A DNA stretch of 64,000 nucleotides from an uncultured Shimia sp. (GTDB lineage Bacteria; Pseudomonadota; Alphaproteobacteria; Rhodobacterales; Rhodobacteraceae), in assembly GCF_913054185.1 (NCBI RefSeq), contig NZ_CAJXIV010000007.1, forward strand, positions 1 through 64,000, given 5' to 3'. The notes below the pieces were generated by a model that saw only the letters and a list, made by a program, of their open reading frames with translations, did not search any database and had not been told where the DNA came from. The translations under genes and the position numbers were made by a program. Shown piece after piece: positions 18,427 through 27,066 of the stretch; positions within the stretch are counted from its first letter, which is position 1; each line of letters opens with the position of its first letter.

Positions 18427-19752
18427 TTACAGAGCGGCGGCTTGGTCAGCCAGCTCTTTGGCTTTGCGGTAATTTTCAACCACCATAGCGTCCCAACGCT
18501 GTTCAACTTCGGCCTGACGCTCGCCAACCGTATCGGAGGCTTTCTTGCGCTTCTTGGTGAAGATGCCAGCGAACTCTGCGTCCATTGATTTGGCTTCGTC
18601 AATTGGGTTGGCGTCGATCAGGGCACGGGCCTCTGCGATCAGCGCCTTGGCTTCAGCGTTGTCCCCACCGGCATGTTTGGCTTCTGCCGCTTGTACAGCG
18701 CCCACGGCGGCGCGCAGATCATCCAAGCGGTAGGTGATCATCACGTCAAACATCGAATTCACGAGGTTGTAACGCGCACCGGATTTGGCCACGTCGAACT
18801 TTACTGCTGCGCCAATAGAGCCATCTTCAAACGGGTTTGGGAAGCCTTCTGGCGCATTTGTGTAAGTCGCTGGGTTGATGGGCAACCGCATGATCGCTGG
18901 GTCCAGAAGCACTTCCTGACCAGCTGGCGTCAGCAGGTATTCCACAAAAGTTTTGGCAGCCGCTTCATTTGGGGCATTTTTCACCACAGCGATGTTGGCT
19001 GGTACCAAGGCAGTGACCTCAGGATACGCGAAGTCGACAGGGAAACCGGAGGCTTTGGAGCTAAAACCAAAGAAGTCGATCACAATACCAAGGCCAAAGT
19101 TGCCGGTGTTCACGCCGTCTGGCACGCCAAAGGAGCGCTCGGTCACGGTGGAGAAGTTGCCGCCGATCCATTTCCATTCCGCCCAGCCTTTGTCCCAGCC
19201 TTCACCCTGCAAAACCGTTTCAACGGTCAGGTGCGTGGTGCCGGAGCGCGACGGCGCAGACATGCCAACGTGGCCATGGTATACGGCGTCTTTCAATTCC
19301 GCCCAGTTTTTGGCCGGCTCAAGCTTCTTTGCTTTCAAATAGCGCTCGTTCCACATGATGCCGTAACCCGCAGCGGCAAAACCAAAGTATTTGCCATCCG
19401 GGTCGTTCATCGGGTAAGCGCCGATTTTTTCAGGAATGCCGTCTGAGCTGATCTCAACCGAGGCCAATAGGTCGTCGCCCTTGAGCACCTCAAATGCATC
19501 TGGAGCCGAAGCCCAGAAGATGTCCGCCGTGTTGGCGTCCGAAATCTCTTGAATGTATTTTACACCAGCGGACGTTTTTTTGTTCAGGATCTCCAGGTCG
19601 ATGCCGGGATTGGCCGCTTCAAAAGCTGCCTCAATCGGGCCGGTCATCGAGTTGGGGAATGAGGTGACCACAACCACTGTGTCGGCCGCCAAAGCTGCGG
19701 ATGCAGAGCTCAGGGCCAGAGCGGCCACAGATGCGCGAAAAGTTTGTTTCAT
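18427..19752 (-). CDS. ABC transporter extracellular substrate-binding protein (AfuA/FbpA-like)
   Basis: Signal peptide MKQTFRASVAALALSSASAALA; type 2 periplasmic binding protein; strong RBS GGAGGAAA. Confidence 0.88.
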   Translation of the reverse strand: MKQTFRASVAALALSSASAALAADTVVVVTSFPNSMTGPIEAAFEAANPGIDLEILNKKTSAGVKYIQEISDANTADIFWASAPDAFEVLKGDDLLASVEISSDGIPEKIGAYPMNDPDGKYFGFAAAGYGIMWNERYLKAKKLEPAKNWAELKDAVYHGHVGMSAPSRSGTTHLTVETVLQGEGWDKGWAEWKWIGGNFSTVTERSFGVPDGVNTGNFGLGIVIDFFGFSSKASGFPVDFAYPEVTALVPANIAVVKNAPNEAAAKTFVEYLLTPAGQEVLLDPAIMRLPINPATYTNAPEGFPNPFEDGSIGAAVKFDVAKSGARYNLVNSMFDVMITYRLDDLRAAVGAVQAAEAKHAGGDNAEAKALIAEARALIDANPIDEAKSMDAEFAGIFTKKRKKASDTVGERQAEVEQRWDAMVVENYRKAKELADQAAAL

Positions 19753-19760
19753 ATTTTCCT

Positions 19761-19797
19761 CCCATTGATGGGCAACACAAGTATAGCCCATCGATGG
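19761..19797. promoter_or_regulatory. Predicted sigma70-like promoter of the ABC operon flanked by two CCCATYGATGG elements
   Basis: Minus-strand -10 TATACT (plus 19780-19785) with candidate -35 at 19803-19808 (17-bp spacer); CCCATTGATGG 19761-19771 and CCCATCGATGG 19787-19797. Confidence 0.4.
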
Positions 19798-19866
19798 CCA
19801 AACCCTAACGATCCAATAATAACAGGCTCAATCGGTGATTTTGAAACGGGTTTGATTGAGAATTTG

Positions 19867-19904
19867 GGTCAGTTTTGACACGCTCATTTGTGTCACATTT
19901 GACC
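19867..19904. promoter_or_regulatory. 38-bp interrupted dyad GGTCA..TGACAC-8bp-GTGTCA..TGACC, candidate regulator site
   Basis: Concentric inverted arms sharing one centre, upstream of the substrate-binding protein gene and just past the response-regulator stop. Confidence 0.5.
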
Positions 19905-19906
19905 GA

Positions 19907-21154
19907 TCACTCTTCGATGCCGCAGTGCTTCAGGCGCAGATACAATCGCTTGCGGGGGATGCCGAGCAGATCGGCCGCTGCCGCCTTGCGCCCACCACTC
20001 TGAATCAACGCGCTGCTCAGCAGTTCCCGTTCGTGGCGCAGCATTGCATCGTCATAGGTCTCGGTGATTTGCGCTGTCACCCGTTCGTCCAATCGTATGG
20101 TCAGTCCAACCACCAGTTTCTCCGCCACATTGCGCAGTTCCCGCACATTGCCCGGCCAGGTGTATTTTCCCAGCGCGTCCAGATCCGGGACCGGCAACGC
20201 TTTCTGCGATTTGCCATGGCGGGCGGCAGCACGCTGGATAAAATGATCCAACAGGACAAACACATCACGCCCCCGTTCTTTAAGCGGCGGCAACTCAATC
20301 TGTGCCACATTGATCCGATACAGCAGGTCGCTGCGCAGCATGCCCTCAGCTAGCAGCTCTTCTGGCTTTTGACTGACCGAGGCCACCACACGTGGCGCAT
20401 CAACACTGTCAAAAATGCGCAAAATCTGCGCCTGCAATTGATCGGAGAGGGCTTCAATGTCTTGCAGATGCAATGTGCCCCCGAATGCGCGGGCCACTGC
20501 GCCGCCTTCGTCAAACAGCGTGCGTTCGATTGTGTCCGGTGATACGGCGGAGCAGTTGAAAACAACAAATTTTCCAGCCGCGTTTGGGGACAGGTCATGA
20601 ATCGCCCGCGCGGCGGCGGTTTTACCGGTGCCGTCTTGCCCCCAAATCAAGACGTCTACCTGTAATGGGGCCACGGCCTGAATGTCGCGCCGCACAAACC
20701 GCATGGCGCTAGACCGGCCAACCAGCCGTTCTTCCAAAGGCAGCGTGGCCCGGGCTTTGTGTTGGAGATTGGTCAATTCGACCTGCAGGCTGCGCATTTT
20801 AAGCGCCCGCAGAACCACCTGATGCAAATGATCCGGATGGACCGGTTTCTCCAGAAACTCAAAGGCGCCATTGCGCATGGCTTGAACCGCGACCGGGACA
20901 TCTCCGTGCCCCGTGAATAAAATCACTGGCACGTCTGGGGCCAGTCGCTTGACCTCTTGCTGAAAGGCCAGGCCATCCATACCAGGCATGCGAATATCAC
21001 TGAGGACAACGCCTCGCCATTCCGGATCAAGCGCTTCAAGCGCGTCGGCCGCACGCGCAAACCCACGAGCCGATATCTTGTGTTTGTGAAATGTGTCTAA
21101 CACAGCTTCGCGCAGGTCATCGTCGTCATCCACAAGGAATATCTGCGCCTGCAT
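19907..21154 (-). CDS. NtrC/DctD/PgtA-type response regulator lacking the GAFTGA loop
   Basis: Receiver VLSDIRMPGMDG, AAA+ GQDGTGKT, WPGNVRELRN, Fis-type HTH; region between TLFDEGG and GGTLHL is shortened. Confidence 0.88.
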   Translation of the reverse strand: MQAQIFLVDDDDDLREAVLDTFHKHKISARGFARAADALEALDPEWRGVVLSDIRMPGMDGLAFQQEVKRLAPDVPVILFTGHGDVPVAVQAMRNGAFEFLEKPVHPDHLHQVVLRALKMRSLQVELTNLQHKARATLPLEERLVGRSSAMRFVRRDIQAVAPLQVDVLIWGQDGTGKTAAARAIHDLSPNAAGKFVVFNCSAVSPDTIERTLFDEGGAVARAFGGTLHLQDIEALSDQLQAQILRIFDSVDAPRVVASVSQKPEELLAEGMLRSDLLYRINVAQIELPPLKERGRDVFVLLDHFIQRAAARHGKSQKALPVPDLDALGKYTWPGNVRELRNVAEKLVVGLTIRLDERVTAQITETYDDAMLRHERELLSSALIQSGGRKAAAADLLGIPRKRLYLRLKHCGIEE

Positions 21155-21158
21155 TTTG

Positions 21159-23159
21159 TTAATCCCCTCCGCGTAAAACAAGCGTTGCTGTGGCCCCGGG
21201 AGCATCCTCATTTGGGGTCAGCCGCAGATCGCCGTTTAAGTCTTTCATGATGTTGTAGGAGATCGAAAGGCCAAGTCCCAGACCCTTTCCTACCTCTTTG
21301 GATGTCACAAAAGGGTCCAACGCGTCTGAAGCTGGAATGAGGTCAAAACCAGCGCCGTTGTCGCGCACGAAGAGTTGGACGGAGCCACCCACTCGTTTGG
21401 CCGAGATGTTGATCTGTCCCGGACGGTCGGCCTGCTGGATGGCGTCCAGCGCATTGGACAGGATGTTGACCAGCACTTGCTCGATCAGAATCTTGTCTCC
21501 AATCACGCTCGTGTCGGCCAATGTGCTTTGAATGTGCACTTGGACATCCTCTTGCGCCACCCGCGCTTTTAAAAGCGCTAGCGAGTCCGCCACCACTTCG
21601 TCCAGAGGCAAGCGGTCTTCACTGAATTCGGAGCGCCGCGCAAAGTTGCGCAGATATGAAATTGTCCGAGTCATACGGTCTATCAACCCATCCAGACGCG
21701 ACATTTGACGTTTGACCATCTCGCCATCACCCTCAGCCACATAGTCTTCCAGCAGGCTTAACCGATGTTGCATTGCCGCCAACGGTTGGTTCAACTCATG
21801 CGCAATACCTGCCGACATTTGCCCGAGCGCGGCCATTTTGCCGGCTTGGATCAATTCCATTTGTGTTTGCTTAAGTGTCTCCACCGCGCGGCGGCGTTCC
21901 TGAACTTCGCTCTCAAGGGACGCCAGCGCAGCGTCGCGTGTTTCAATGGAGCGTTCAAATTCGGATATGGCCACCGAGAGTTGCACAATCTCGTCGTCTT
22001 CTTTGTTTGGTGGCAATTTTAAATTCTGACCCTGCGCAATGTCGCTGAGTTTTTTGGTCATTTGCCGCAGCGGGCGCACAATGCCGCTGCGCACATAGCC
22101 AAACAAAACGCCCACCCCAACAAAAGCGGCCAATATGGTCAAACCAACCAGCCAACGGATCGCCACCGCAGACGCCCGGCGCGCACGATCTGTGTCATCC
22201 AGAATGCGCGCCCGCTGTTCTGCGCCTGCGGCAGACAGGGTTGATTGCAGTTTGCTAAGGTCGGCTTGCAACGAGGTCAGGCTGGTCAGGACTTGTGCCT
22301 GCCCCTCAAGCCAGCCACGGCGCAGGCTGAAAATGCCTGCCTTGCTGGTGGCCACCGGAACCAACGCGTCCACCGATTGGCGCAAAGTGGCGAGTTCCGG
22401 TTTGTGGGGTAATTGTTGTTGCAACAGCGACATGCGCACCAGCGCATCATCTGTCAAACCACGCAGTTGCTGCAGCCGTGGCAGGCTTTCGGCAACCGCG
22501 GCCTGAAACACCAGTGTCGCGGCATTGGCTGTGCCATCCCCCAGTCGCCGGACTGTGTCCCTCTGGCGGGCCTCTTCTTCGATCAAAGTCGCCTGACGTG
22601 CTCGGAAACTGGCATCCGCGCTGTTGACGATGCTGCTCATCGCCAGCGAGATGTTGAAGGAAAAGTCACTCAGAAGTGGATCCACTTCGTCCTGAACATC
22701 GGCATTGAGCCACCGCAGCGCGTTCAACTGCGTACCCATTTGGTGCTCTGCCCGCGAAATCGCCGTTTGCAGCGCCTGAATATGGCTCAACTCGTCTGTG
22801 ACATGGGTGACAACCTCGGCAGCGTCATTGGTTTCGCTGGTTTTGGTGATGGCATCGAGGCTGCTTATCAGCGCACTTTTGATGTCCAGGAATTCGTCAC
22901 TGGTGCTCGCATCTGTGCTTTGCCCCACAATCTGCGTGGCCATGGTGGACAGTTGAGCGGAGTGTTCGGCCAAAGCGCTCACTGCCGCCAATGCGGGGAT
23001 TTGTTCCGACGCGATGGCGGCATAGTCGCGCTGGGCTTTCAGGAAGAACACAATTGAGACTGCCAGCACCAGCCACACGATCAGGATGATTCCTGAAATG
23101 CTGAGCAACAATCGGTTCCAGACTGACGCGCGGGGGCGTTTGGGGAAAACAGCCCGCAT
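21159..23159 (-). CDS. Membrane sensor histidine kinase (DctB/PgtB-like)
   Basis: TM segments, HAMP-like region, H-box MAALGQMSAGIAHELNQPLAAM, DNGAGFD, GKGLGLGLSIS. Confidence 0.9.
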   Translation of the reverse strand: MRAVFPKRPRASVWNRLLLSISGIILIVWLVLAVSIVFFLKAQRDYAAIASEQIPALAAVSALAEHSAQLSTMATQIVGQSTDASTSDEFLDIKSALISSLDAITKTSETNDAAEVVTHVTDELSHIQALQTAISRAEHQMGTQLNALRWLNADVQDEVDPLLSDFSFNISLAMSSIVNSADASFRARQATLIEEEARQRDTVRRLGDGTANAATLVFQAAVAESLPRLQQLRGLTDDALVRMSLLQQQLPHKPELATLRQSVDALVPVATSKAGIFSLRRGWLEGQAQVLTSLTSLQADLSKLQSTLSAAGAEQRARILDDTDRARRASAVAIRWLVGLTILAAFVGVGVLFGYVRSGIVRPLRQMTKKLSDIAQGQNLKLPPNKEDDEIVQLSVAISEFERSIETRDAALASLESEVQERRRAVETLKQTQMELIQAGKMAALGQMSAGIAHELNQPLAAMQHRLSLLEDYVAEGDGEMVKRQMSRLDGLIDRMTRTISYLRNFARRSEFSEDRLPLDEVVADSLALLKARVAQEDVQVHIQSTLADTSVIGDKILIEQVLVNILSNALDAIQQADRPGQINISAKRVGGSVQLFVRDNGAGFDLIPASDALDPFVTSKEVGKGLGLGLSISYNIMKDLNGDLRLTPNEDAPGATATLVLRGGD

Positions 23160-24439
23160 CAGTCGCGCACCACGTCTCGTGCCGCACGCCGCTCCAATAC
23201 CCGTAACAACACGTCTGCCTCATGCAAAATGTCGCGTGACGCCCCGCGCCAAACTTGCAAGCTGGCTTCTTGGCGGTCTGACAAAGTGGCAAAAGCATTG
23301 CCATTGGTGGCCCGCCCTTCGTTGCCAACATCGTCCTCGCCAATCGGCAGGGAAGTCAAAAGACGTTGAATGTCATTCATCTCCACAGTCGGGGCATCGT
23401 GTTGCGCTTCCAAAACACGCAGCCTGCGCCAAGCCTCACGGCGCGTCTCAAACACTTCAAACACAAAGGCATCAAACAGCGCGTTCACGGCCCAGTACCT
23501 TTCACTGGCCAAAGCCGCATCATATTCCAACCAATTCAACGTCAACGCATCTTCCAGGACTTGGTGATACGGGGCGGTGGCTTCCGCCCGGATACTGGCG
23601 GAATGTGGCGTGCGCGCAATGTCTGGTGTCATCAACAACCTTTGGCCCGCATCAGAAACCACAAAATCAACAAACTGGCGGGCAGCTGCCGGTGCGTTCC
23701 CACCCGTCAGAATACCTATCCGCGCTGAGGTGACCATAACCGGTGTGCCATAAACAAATGTCAGATCTTCCTCCGCCCGTGCATGGGCCAGAAAATCGAT
23801 CGTTAAACCAATCTCAAATCGCCCATTGGCCACCCCATCCAACACGGTGAAGCTGCGCGCAGTGATGGTGCTCAGGTTGCCCGCCAGCTCCAGCAGGTAG
23901 GCCCAGCCCTCCTGCCAGCCGCGCACCTGCAACGTGCGTTCCAACATCATATGGGTCGAGCCGGAGCGTGATGGACGCGCCATGGCAATGGTCCCGGTTT
24001 TGTCCGCCGCCAAAAGAGCTTCCCAGTCTGCGGTTTTCGAAACAGGGCTTGCACGTTTTTGGGTCCAGCCCAAAGCGGAGTAAGCAAAGGAATTCACCGC
24101 CGGTGCACCGGAAGTTTCTGACACCGCCAGATGTCCATTTTGGTGCAACAGCTCAAACGCTTCCGGAGAGGAGGACCAAAATACATCAAACTGCCGCTCA
24201 TTGCCGCGCAGCAACTCATCCACGGAGGCATTGGTGTTTTTGTTGAGCATGGCAACTTCGATATCCGGAAAAAGTTCGCCAAACGCTGTCACAAACGGTT
24301 GATAAAAACTGGGGGGCATAGACGTCAGCACACGCAGTTGGTCCGCCTGTAGCGGCGCACCAATCACCCCAATGCAAAGCGCGGCAAGTGTCAGTGATTT
24401 TGTCAGCCATTTTCCTGCTGTCCACATTGGATATGTCAC
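23159..24439 (-). CDS. Extracellular solute-binding protein, probable signal sensor (PgtC-like), paralogous to 18427-19752
   Basis: RPSRSGSTHMMLERTLQ..GW..GW....GN.STITARSF aligns with SGTTHLTVETVLQGEGWDKGW..GNFSTVTERSF of the transporter binding protein; overlaps kinase start; start uncertain. Confidence 0.8.
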   Translation of the reverse strand: MTYPMWTAGKWLTKSLTLAALCIGVIGAPLQADQLRVLTSMPPSFYQPFVTAFGELFPDIEVAMLNKNTNASVDELLRGNERQFDVFWSSSPEAFELLHQNGHLAVSETSGAPAVNSFAYSALGWTQKRASPVSKTADWEALLAADKTGTIAMARPSRSGSTHMMLERTLQVRGWQEGWAYLLELAGNLSTITARSFTVLDGVANGRFEIGLTIDFLAHARAEEDLTFVYGTPVMVTSARIGILTGGNAPAAARQFVDFVVSDAGQRLLMTPDIARTPHSASIRAEATAPYHQVLEDALTLNWLEYDAALASERYWAVNALFDAFVFEVFETRREAWRRLRVLEAQHDAPTVEMNDIQRLLTSLPIGEDDVGNEGRATNGNAFATLSDRQEASLQVWRGASRDILHEADVLLRVLERRAARDVVRD

Positions 24440-24654
24440 TGCGCGCCTCCCCAAGCCCACGCGGTCCTTCCTCTTGGCAGTGGGGCAGGTCGCGTGATTT
24501 GGCAGCATAGCGTGCACTTGCAGGCTGGCAACCGATGACGTGAGATATGCAATTTGCGGGAAAACGCGCAAAATTCACCAAGTTTGCATGTGTCCTTTCT
24601 CGGATGTACGTTGGGAAAACGCGGGCAAATTGCTGATATGAATTGGGGTAAGGT

Positions 24655-25161
24655 ATGGAAAAACGACGGATTGTATCATCACGGCACTTGGCGGAAGGCG
24701 AAGGCTGGGAGGCCTCTGAAGTCGAATACGGCATGATCATTGCCTACAACGCGTTCTCGCGTTGGATGACACGCTGCATGGCGGCGGCAGGCAACGCTGA
24801 TATGACGCCTTTGGAAATTTTGGTGTTGCACAATCTCAATCACAGAGATCGGGATAAGCGGCTGACAGACATCGGTTTTTTGCTCAACATAGAAGACAGT
24901 CACACGGTGAATTACGCCCTCAAAAAACTGTTGAAAATGGGCCTGATCGAGTCTGAAAAGCGTGGGAAAGAAGTGTTCTATCGTCCCTCGGAAGCCGGCA
25001 TCGCGCTTTGCGAAGACTATCGCACTGTACGGGATCGTTGCTTTGTTGAAGGGCTCTCGCGCCTGGATATGACTGGAGACGACATGCGTGACATCGCCTC
25101 CAGTCTGCGTTTGCTATCTGGCCAATATGATCAGGCCAGCCGGGCCGCCGCCTCGCTTTAG
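24655..25161 (+). CDS. MarR/winged-helix transcriptional regulator
   Basis: MTPLEILVLHNLNHRDRDKRLTDIGFLLNIEDSHTVNYALKKLLKMGLIESEKRGKEVFYRPSEAG wHTH. Confidence 0.8.
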   Translation: MEKRRIVSSRHLAEGEGWEASEVEYGMIIAYNAFSRWMTRCMAAAGNADMTPLEILVLHNLNHRDRDKRLTDIGFLLNIEDSHTVNYALKKLLKMGLIESEKRGKEVFYRPSEAGIALCEDYRTVRDRCFVEGLSRLDMTGDDMRDIASSLRLLSGQYDQASRAAASL

Positions 25162-26459
25162 CGGCTCATCAGTTCGGGCAAGTAGGTCACGATCTGCGGG
25201 AACACCGCGATCAGAGCCACACCCAGAAGCAGCAACAGGAAGAAAGGGAAGGCCGCTTTGGCCACCTCTAAAATGTTGATGCCGGTCATGCCTTGGATGA
25301 CAAACAGGTTGAATCCTACCGGTGGGGTGATCTGGCTCATTTCAACCACAACCACGAGGTAGATGCCAAACCACAGCGGATCGATACCCACGGCGGCGAT
25401 CATTGGCATGATGATCGACGTGGTCAGCACAACCACCGAAATGCCGTCTAGGAAGCAGCCCAGAATGATAAAGAAGATGGTGAGCGCAAACAGCAGCATC
25501 GGTGCCGACAGGTTCATGTCCGCAATCCATGTCGCGAGGTTGCGCGGCAGGCCGGTGAAGCCCATCGCGACCGACAGGTAGGCCGCGCCCAATAGGATGA
25601 AGGCAATCATGCAGGATGTGCGGGTGGCGGACAGCAAGGCGTCCATAAAGAGCTTCCAGCTGAATCCGCCCGACAGCCAGGCCAGCAAAGTTGCCAGCAC
25701 CACGCCAAGTGCGGCTGCGTCCGTGGGTGAGGCCAATCCGGTGTAGATCGAGCCAATCACGCCAATGATCAGCAGGGCCACTGGGATCAGGTTGCGTGAG
25801 GCTTTGATACGCTCCACAAAGCTGAATTGGCGCGCTTCTTCTGGGATTAGCTCCGGGTTCATCCAAGCGCGTACAGCCACGTAGCCCGCAAACAGAGTAA
25901 TTAGCATGACCCCGGGCAAGACGCCTGCGATGAACAGGCGGGCGATGGATTGTTCGGTGGCCACGCCATAGACAATCAAGATGATCGACGGCGGGATCAA
26001 CAGGCCCAGCGTGGCAGAGCCTGCCAGTGTGCCAAGGATCAGGCTTTGCGGGTAGCCGCGTTCCGTCAGCTCCGGCACTGACATCCGGCCAATTGTGGCG
26101 GCGGTGGCGGCCGAAGAGCCCGAGACGGCGGCAAAGATCGCGCAGCCAAAAACATTCACATGCAAAAGCCGTCCCGGCGCGCGGCCCAGCCATGGTGCAA
26201 GGCCAGAGAACATGTCGTTGCTCAATCGTGAGCGTAAGAGGATTTCCCCCATCAGGATAAACAGGGGCAGGGCGGTCAGCGCCCAGCTGTGGGAATGCCC
26301 CCAGAGCGTGGTGGCCAGCACCAGTCCAGCTGGCGCGTTGGAGAACGCCAACAGCGCCACAAGCGCCACAACACCCAGTGAAATGGCGACCCAAAGGCCA
26401 GCCGCCAGGCAGAGGAGAAGCAGTCCAAGCAGGACCAATGCAATGAGCGGATCAGCCAT
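25158..26459 (-). CDS. TRAP transporter large permease (DctM)
   Basis: 433 aa multi-TM; PPSIILIVYGVATEQSIARLFIAGVLPG and TPPVGFNLFVIQGMTG motifs. Confidence 0.92.
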   Translation of the reverse strand: MADPLIALVLLGLLLLCLAAGLWVAISLGVVALVALLAFSNAPAGLVLATTLWGHSHSWALTALPLFILMGEILLRSRLSNDMFSGLAPWLGRAPGRLLHVNVFGCAIFAAVSGSSAATAATIGRMSVPELTERGYPQSLILGTLAGSATLGLLIPPSIILIVYGVATEQSIARLFIAGVLPGVMLITLFAGYVAVRAWMNPELIPEEARQFSFVERIKASRNLIPVALLIIGVIGSIYTGLASPTDAAALGVVLATLLAWLSGGFSWKLFMDALLSATRTSCMIAFILLGAAYLSVAMGFTGLPRNLATWIADMNLSAPMLLFALTIFFIILGCFLDGISVVVLTTSIIMPMIAAVGIDPLWFGIYLVVVVEMSQITPPVGFNLFVIQGMTGINILEVAKAAFPFFLLLLLGVALIAVFPQIVTYLPELMSR

Positions 26460-26462
26460 GTT

Positions 26463-26987
26463 TTAGACCTCGTCTGGTGTGTTGAGCACGGAAGATCCCG
26501 TGGTGATCAGGTCAAAAAGTGTGTGCAGAAGTGCGACAAGCAGCAGTCCCATGCCAAAGGTCATGGCCAACTGTGGTATCCAAAGCGGCACAGGAATGAT
26601 GCCGTTGGACACATCGCCGTAGTGCAAGCTTTCCCATACCAGCGCACCGCAGAAATAGAGGGCAAATGCAACAAAAGCGCTCGCAATCAGCAAGGTGACA
26701 CCTTCGGCCAAAATAACCAAGCGTGGGGACAGATGTTGCATCACCAAATTGACGCGGATGTGCCCACCAGACCGTAACGTGTAGGCCATGGCGAGGAACG
26801 TCGCACCTGCCAACATGAAGCCCGCAAAATCAGCGTAAGATGGGATCGTCGAGGGCAACATGCCGGGCATCAAACGGCCCATGCCGTTGAGCACAATTTG
26901 CGTGCTGATTAGCAGGCAGATCGCCAAGATCAGAAAAGCACTGAACATCCCCGCGGCCTTATAGGTTGCGTTTAGAAAACGGCGCAT
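26463..26987 (-). CDS. TRAP transporter small permease (DctQ)
   Basis: 4 TM segments, adjacent to dctM; start MRRFLNATYK. Confidence 0.85.
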   Translation of the reverse strand: MRRFLNATYKAAGMFSAFLILAICLLISTQIVLNGMGRLMPGMLPSTIPSYADFAGFMLAGATFLAMAYTLRSGGHIRVNLVMQHLSPRLVILAEGVTLLIASAFVAFALYFCGALVWESLHYGDVSNGIIPVPLWIPQLAMTFGMGLLLVALLHTLFDLITTGSSVLNTPDEV

Positions 26988-27018
26988 GACAAACCTCTCC
27001 CCATCGGTTTGGTGGTAC

Positions 27019-27054
27019 AAAAAAGACCGGCGGCACGGGGTGTCGCCGGTCTTT
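27019..27054 (-). terminator. Rho-independent terminator/attenuator between dctP and dctQM
   Basis: 11-bp perfect stem AAAGACCGGCG/CGCCGGTCTTT (extendable) followed on minus strand by T6. Confidence 0.85.
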
Positions 27055-27066
27055 CATACGTGGTGC

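Noticed and set aside
16919-18472. 517-aa plus-strand ORF antisense to the ABC permease
   Set aside because: Low-complexity charged/His/Gln/Gly-rich translation typical of antisense to a membrane protein gene; no domain.
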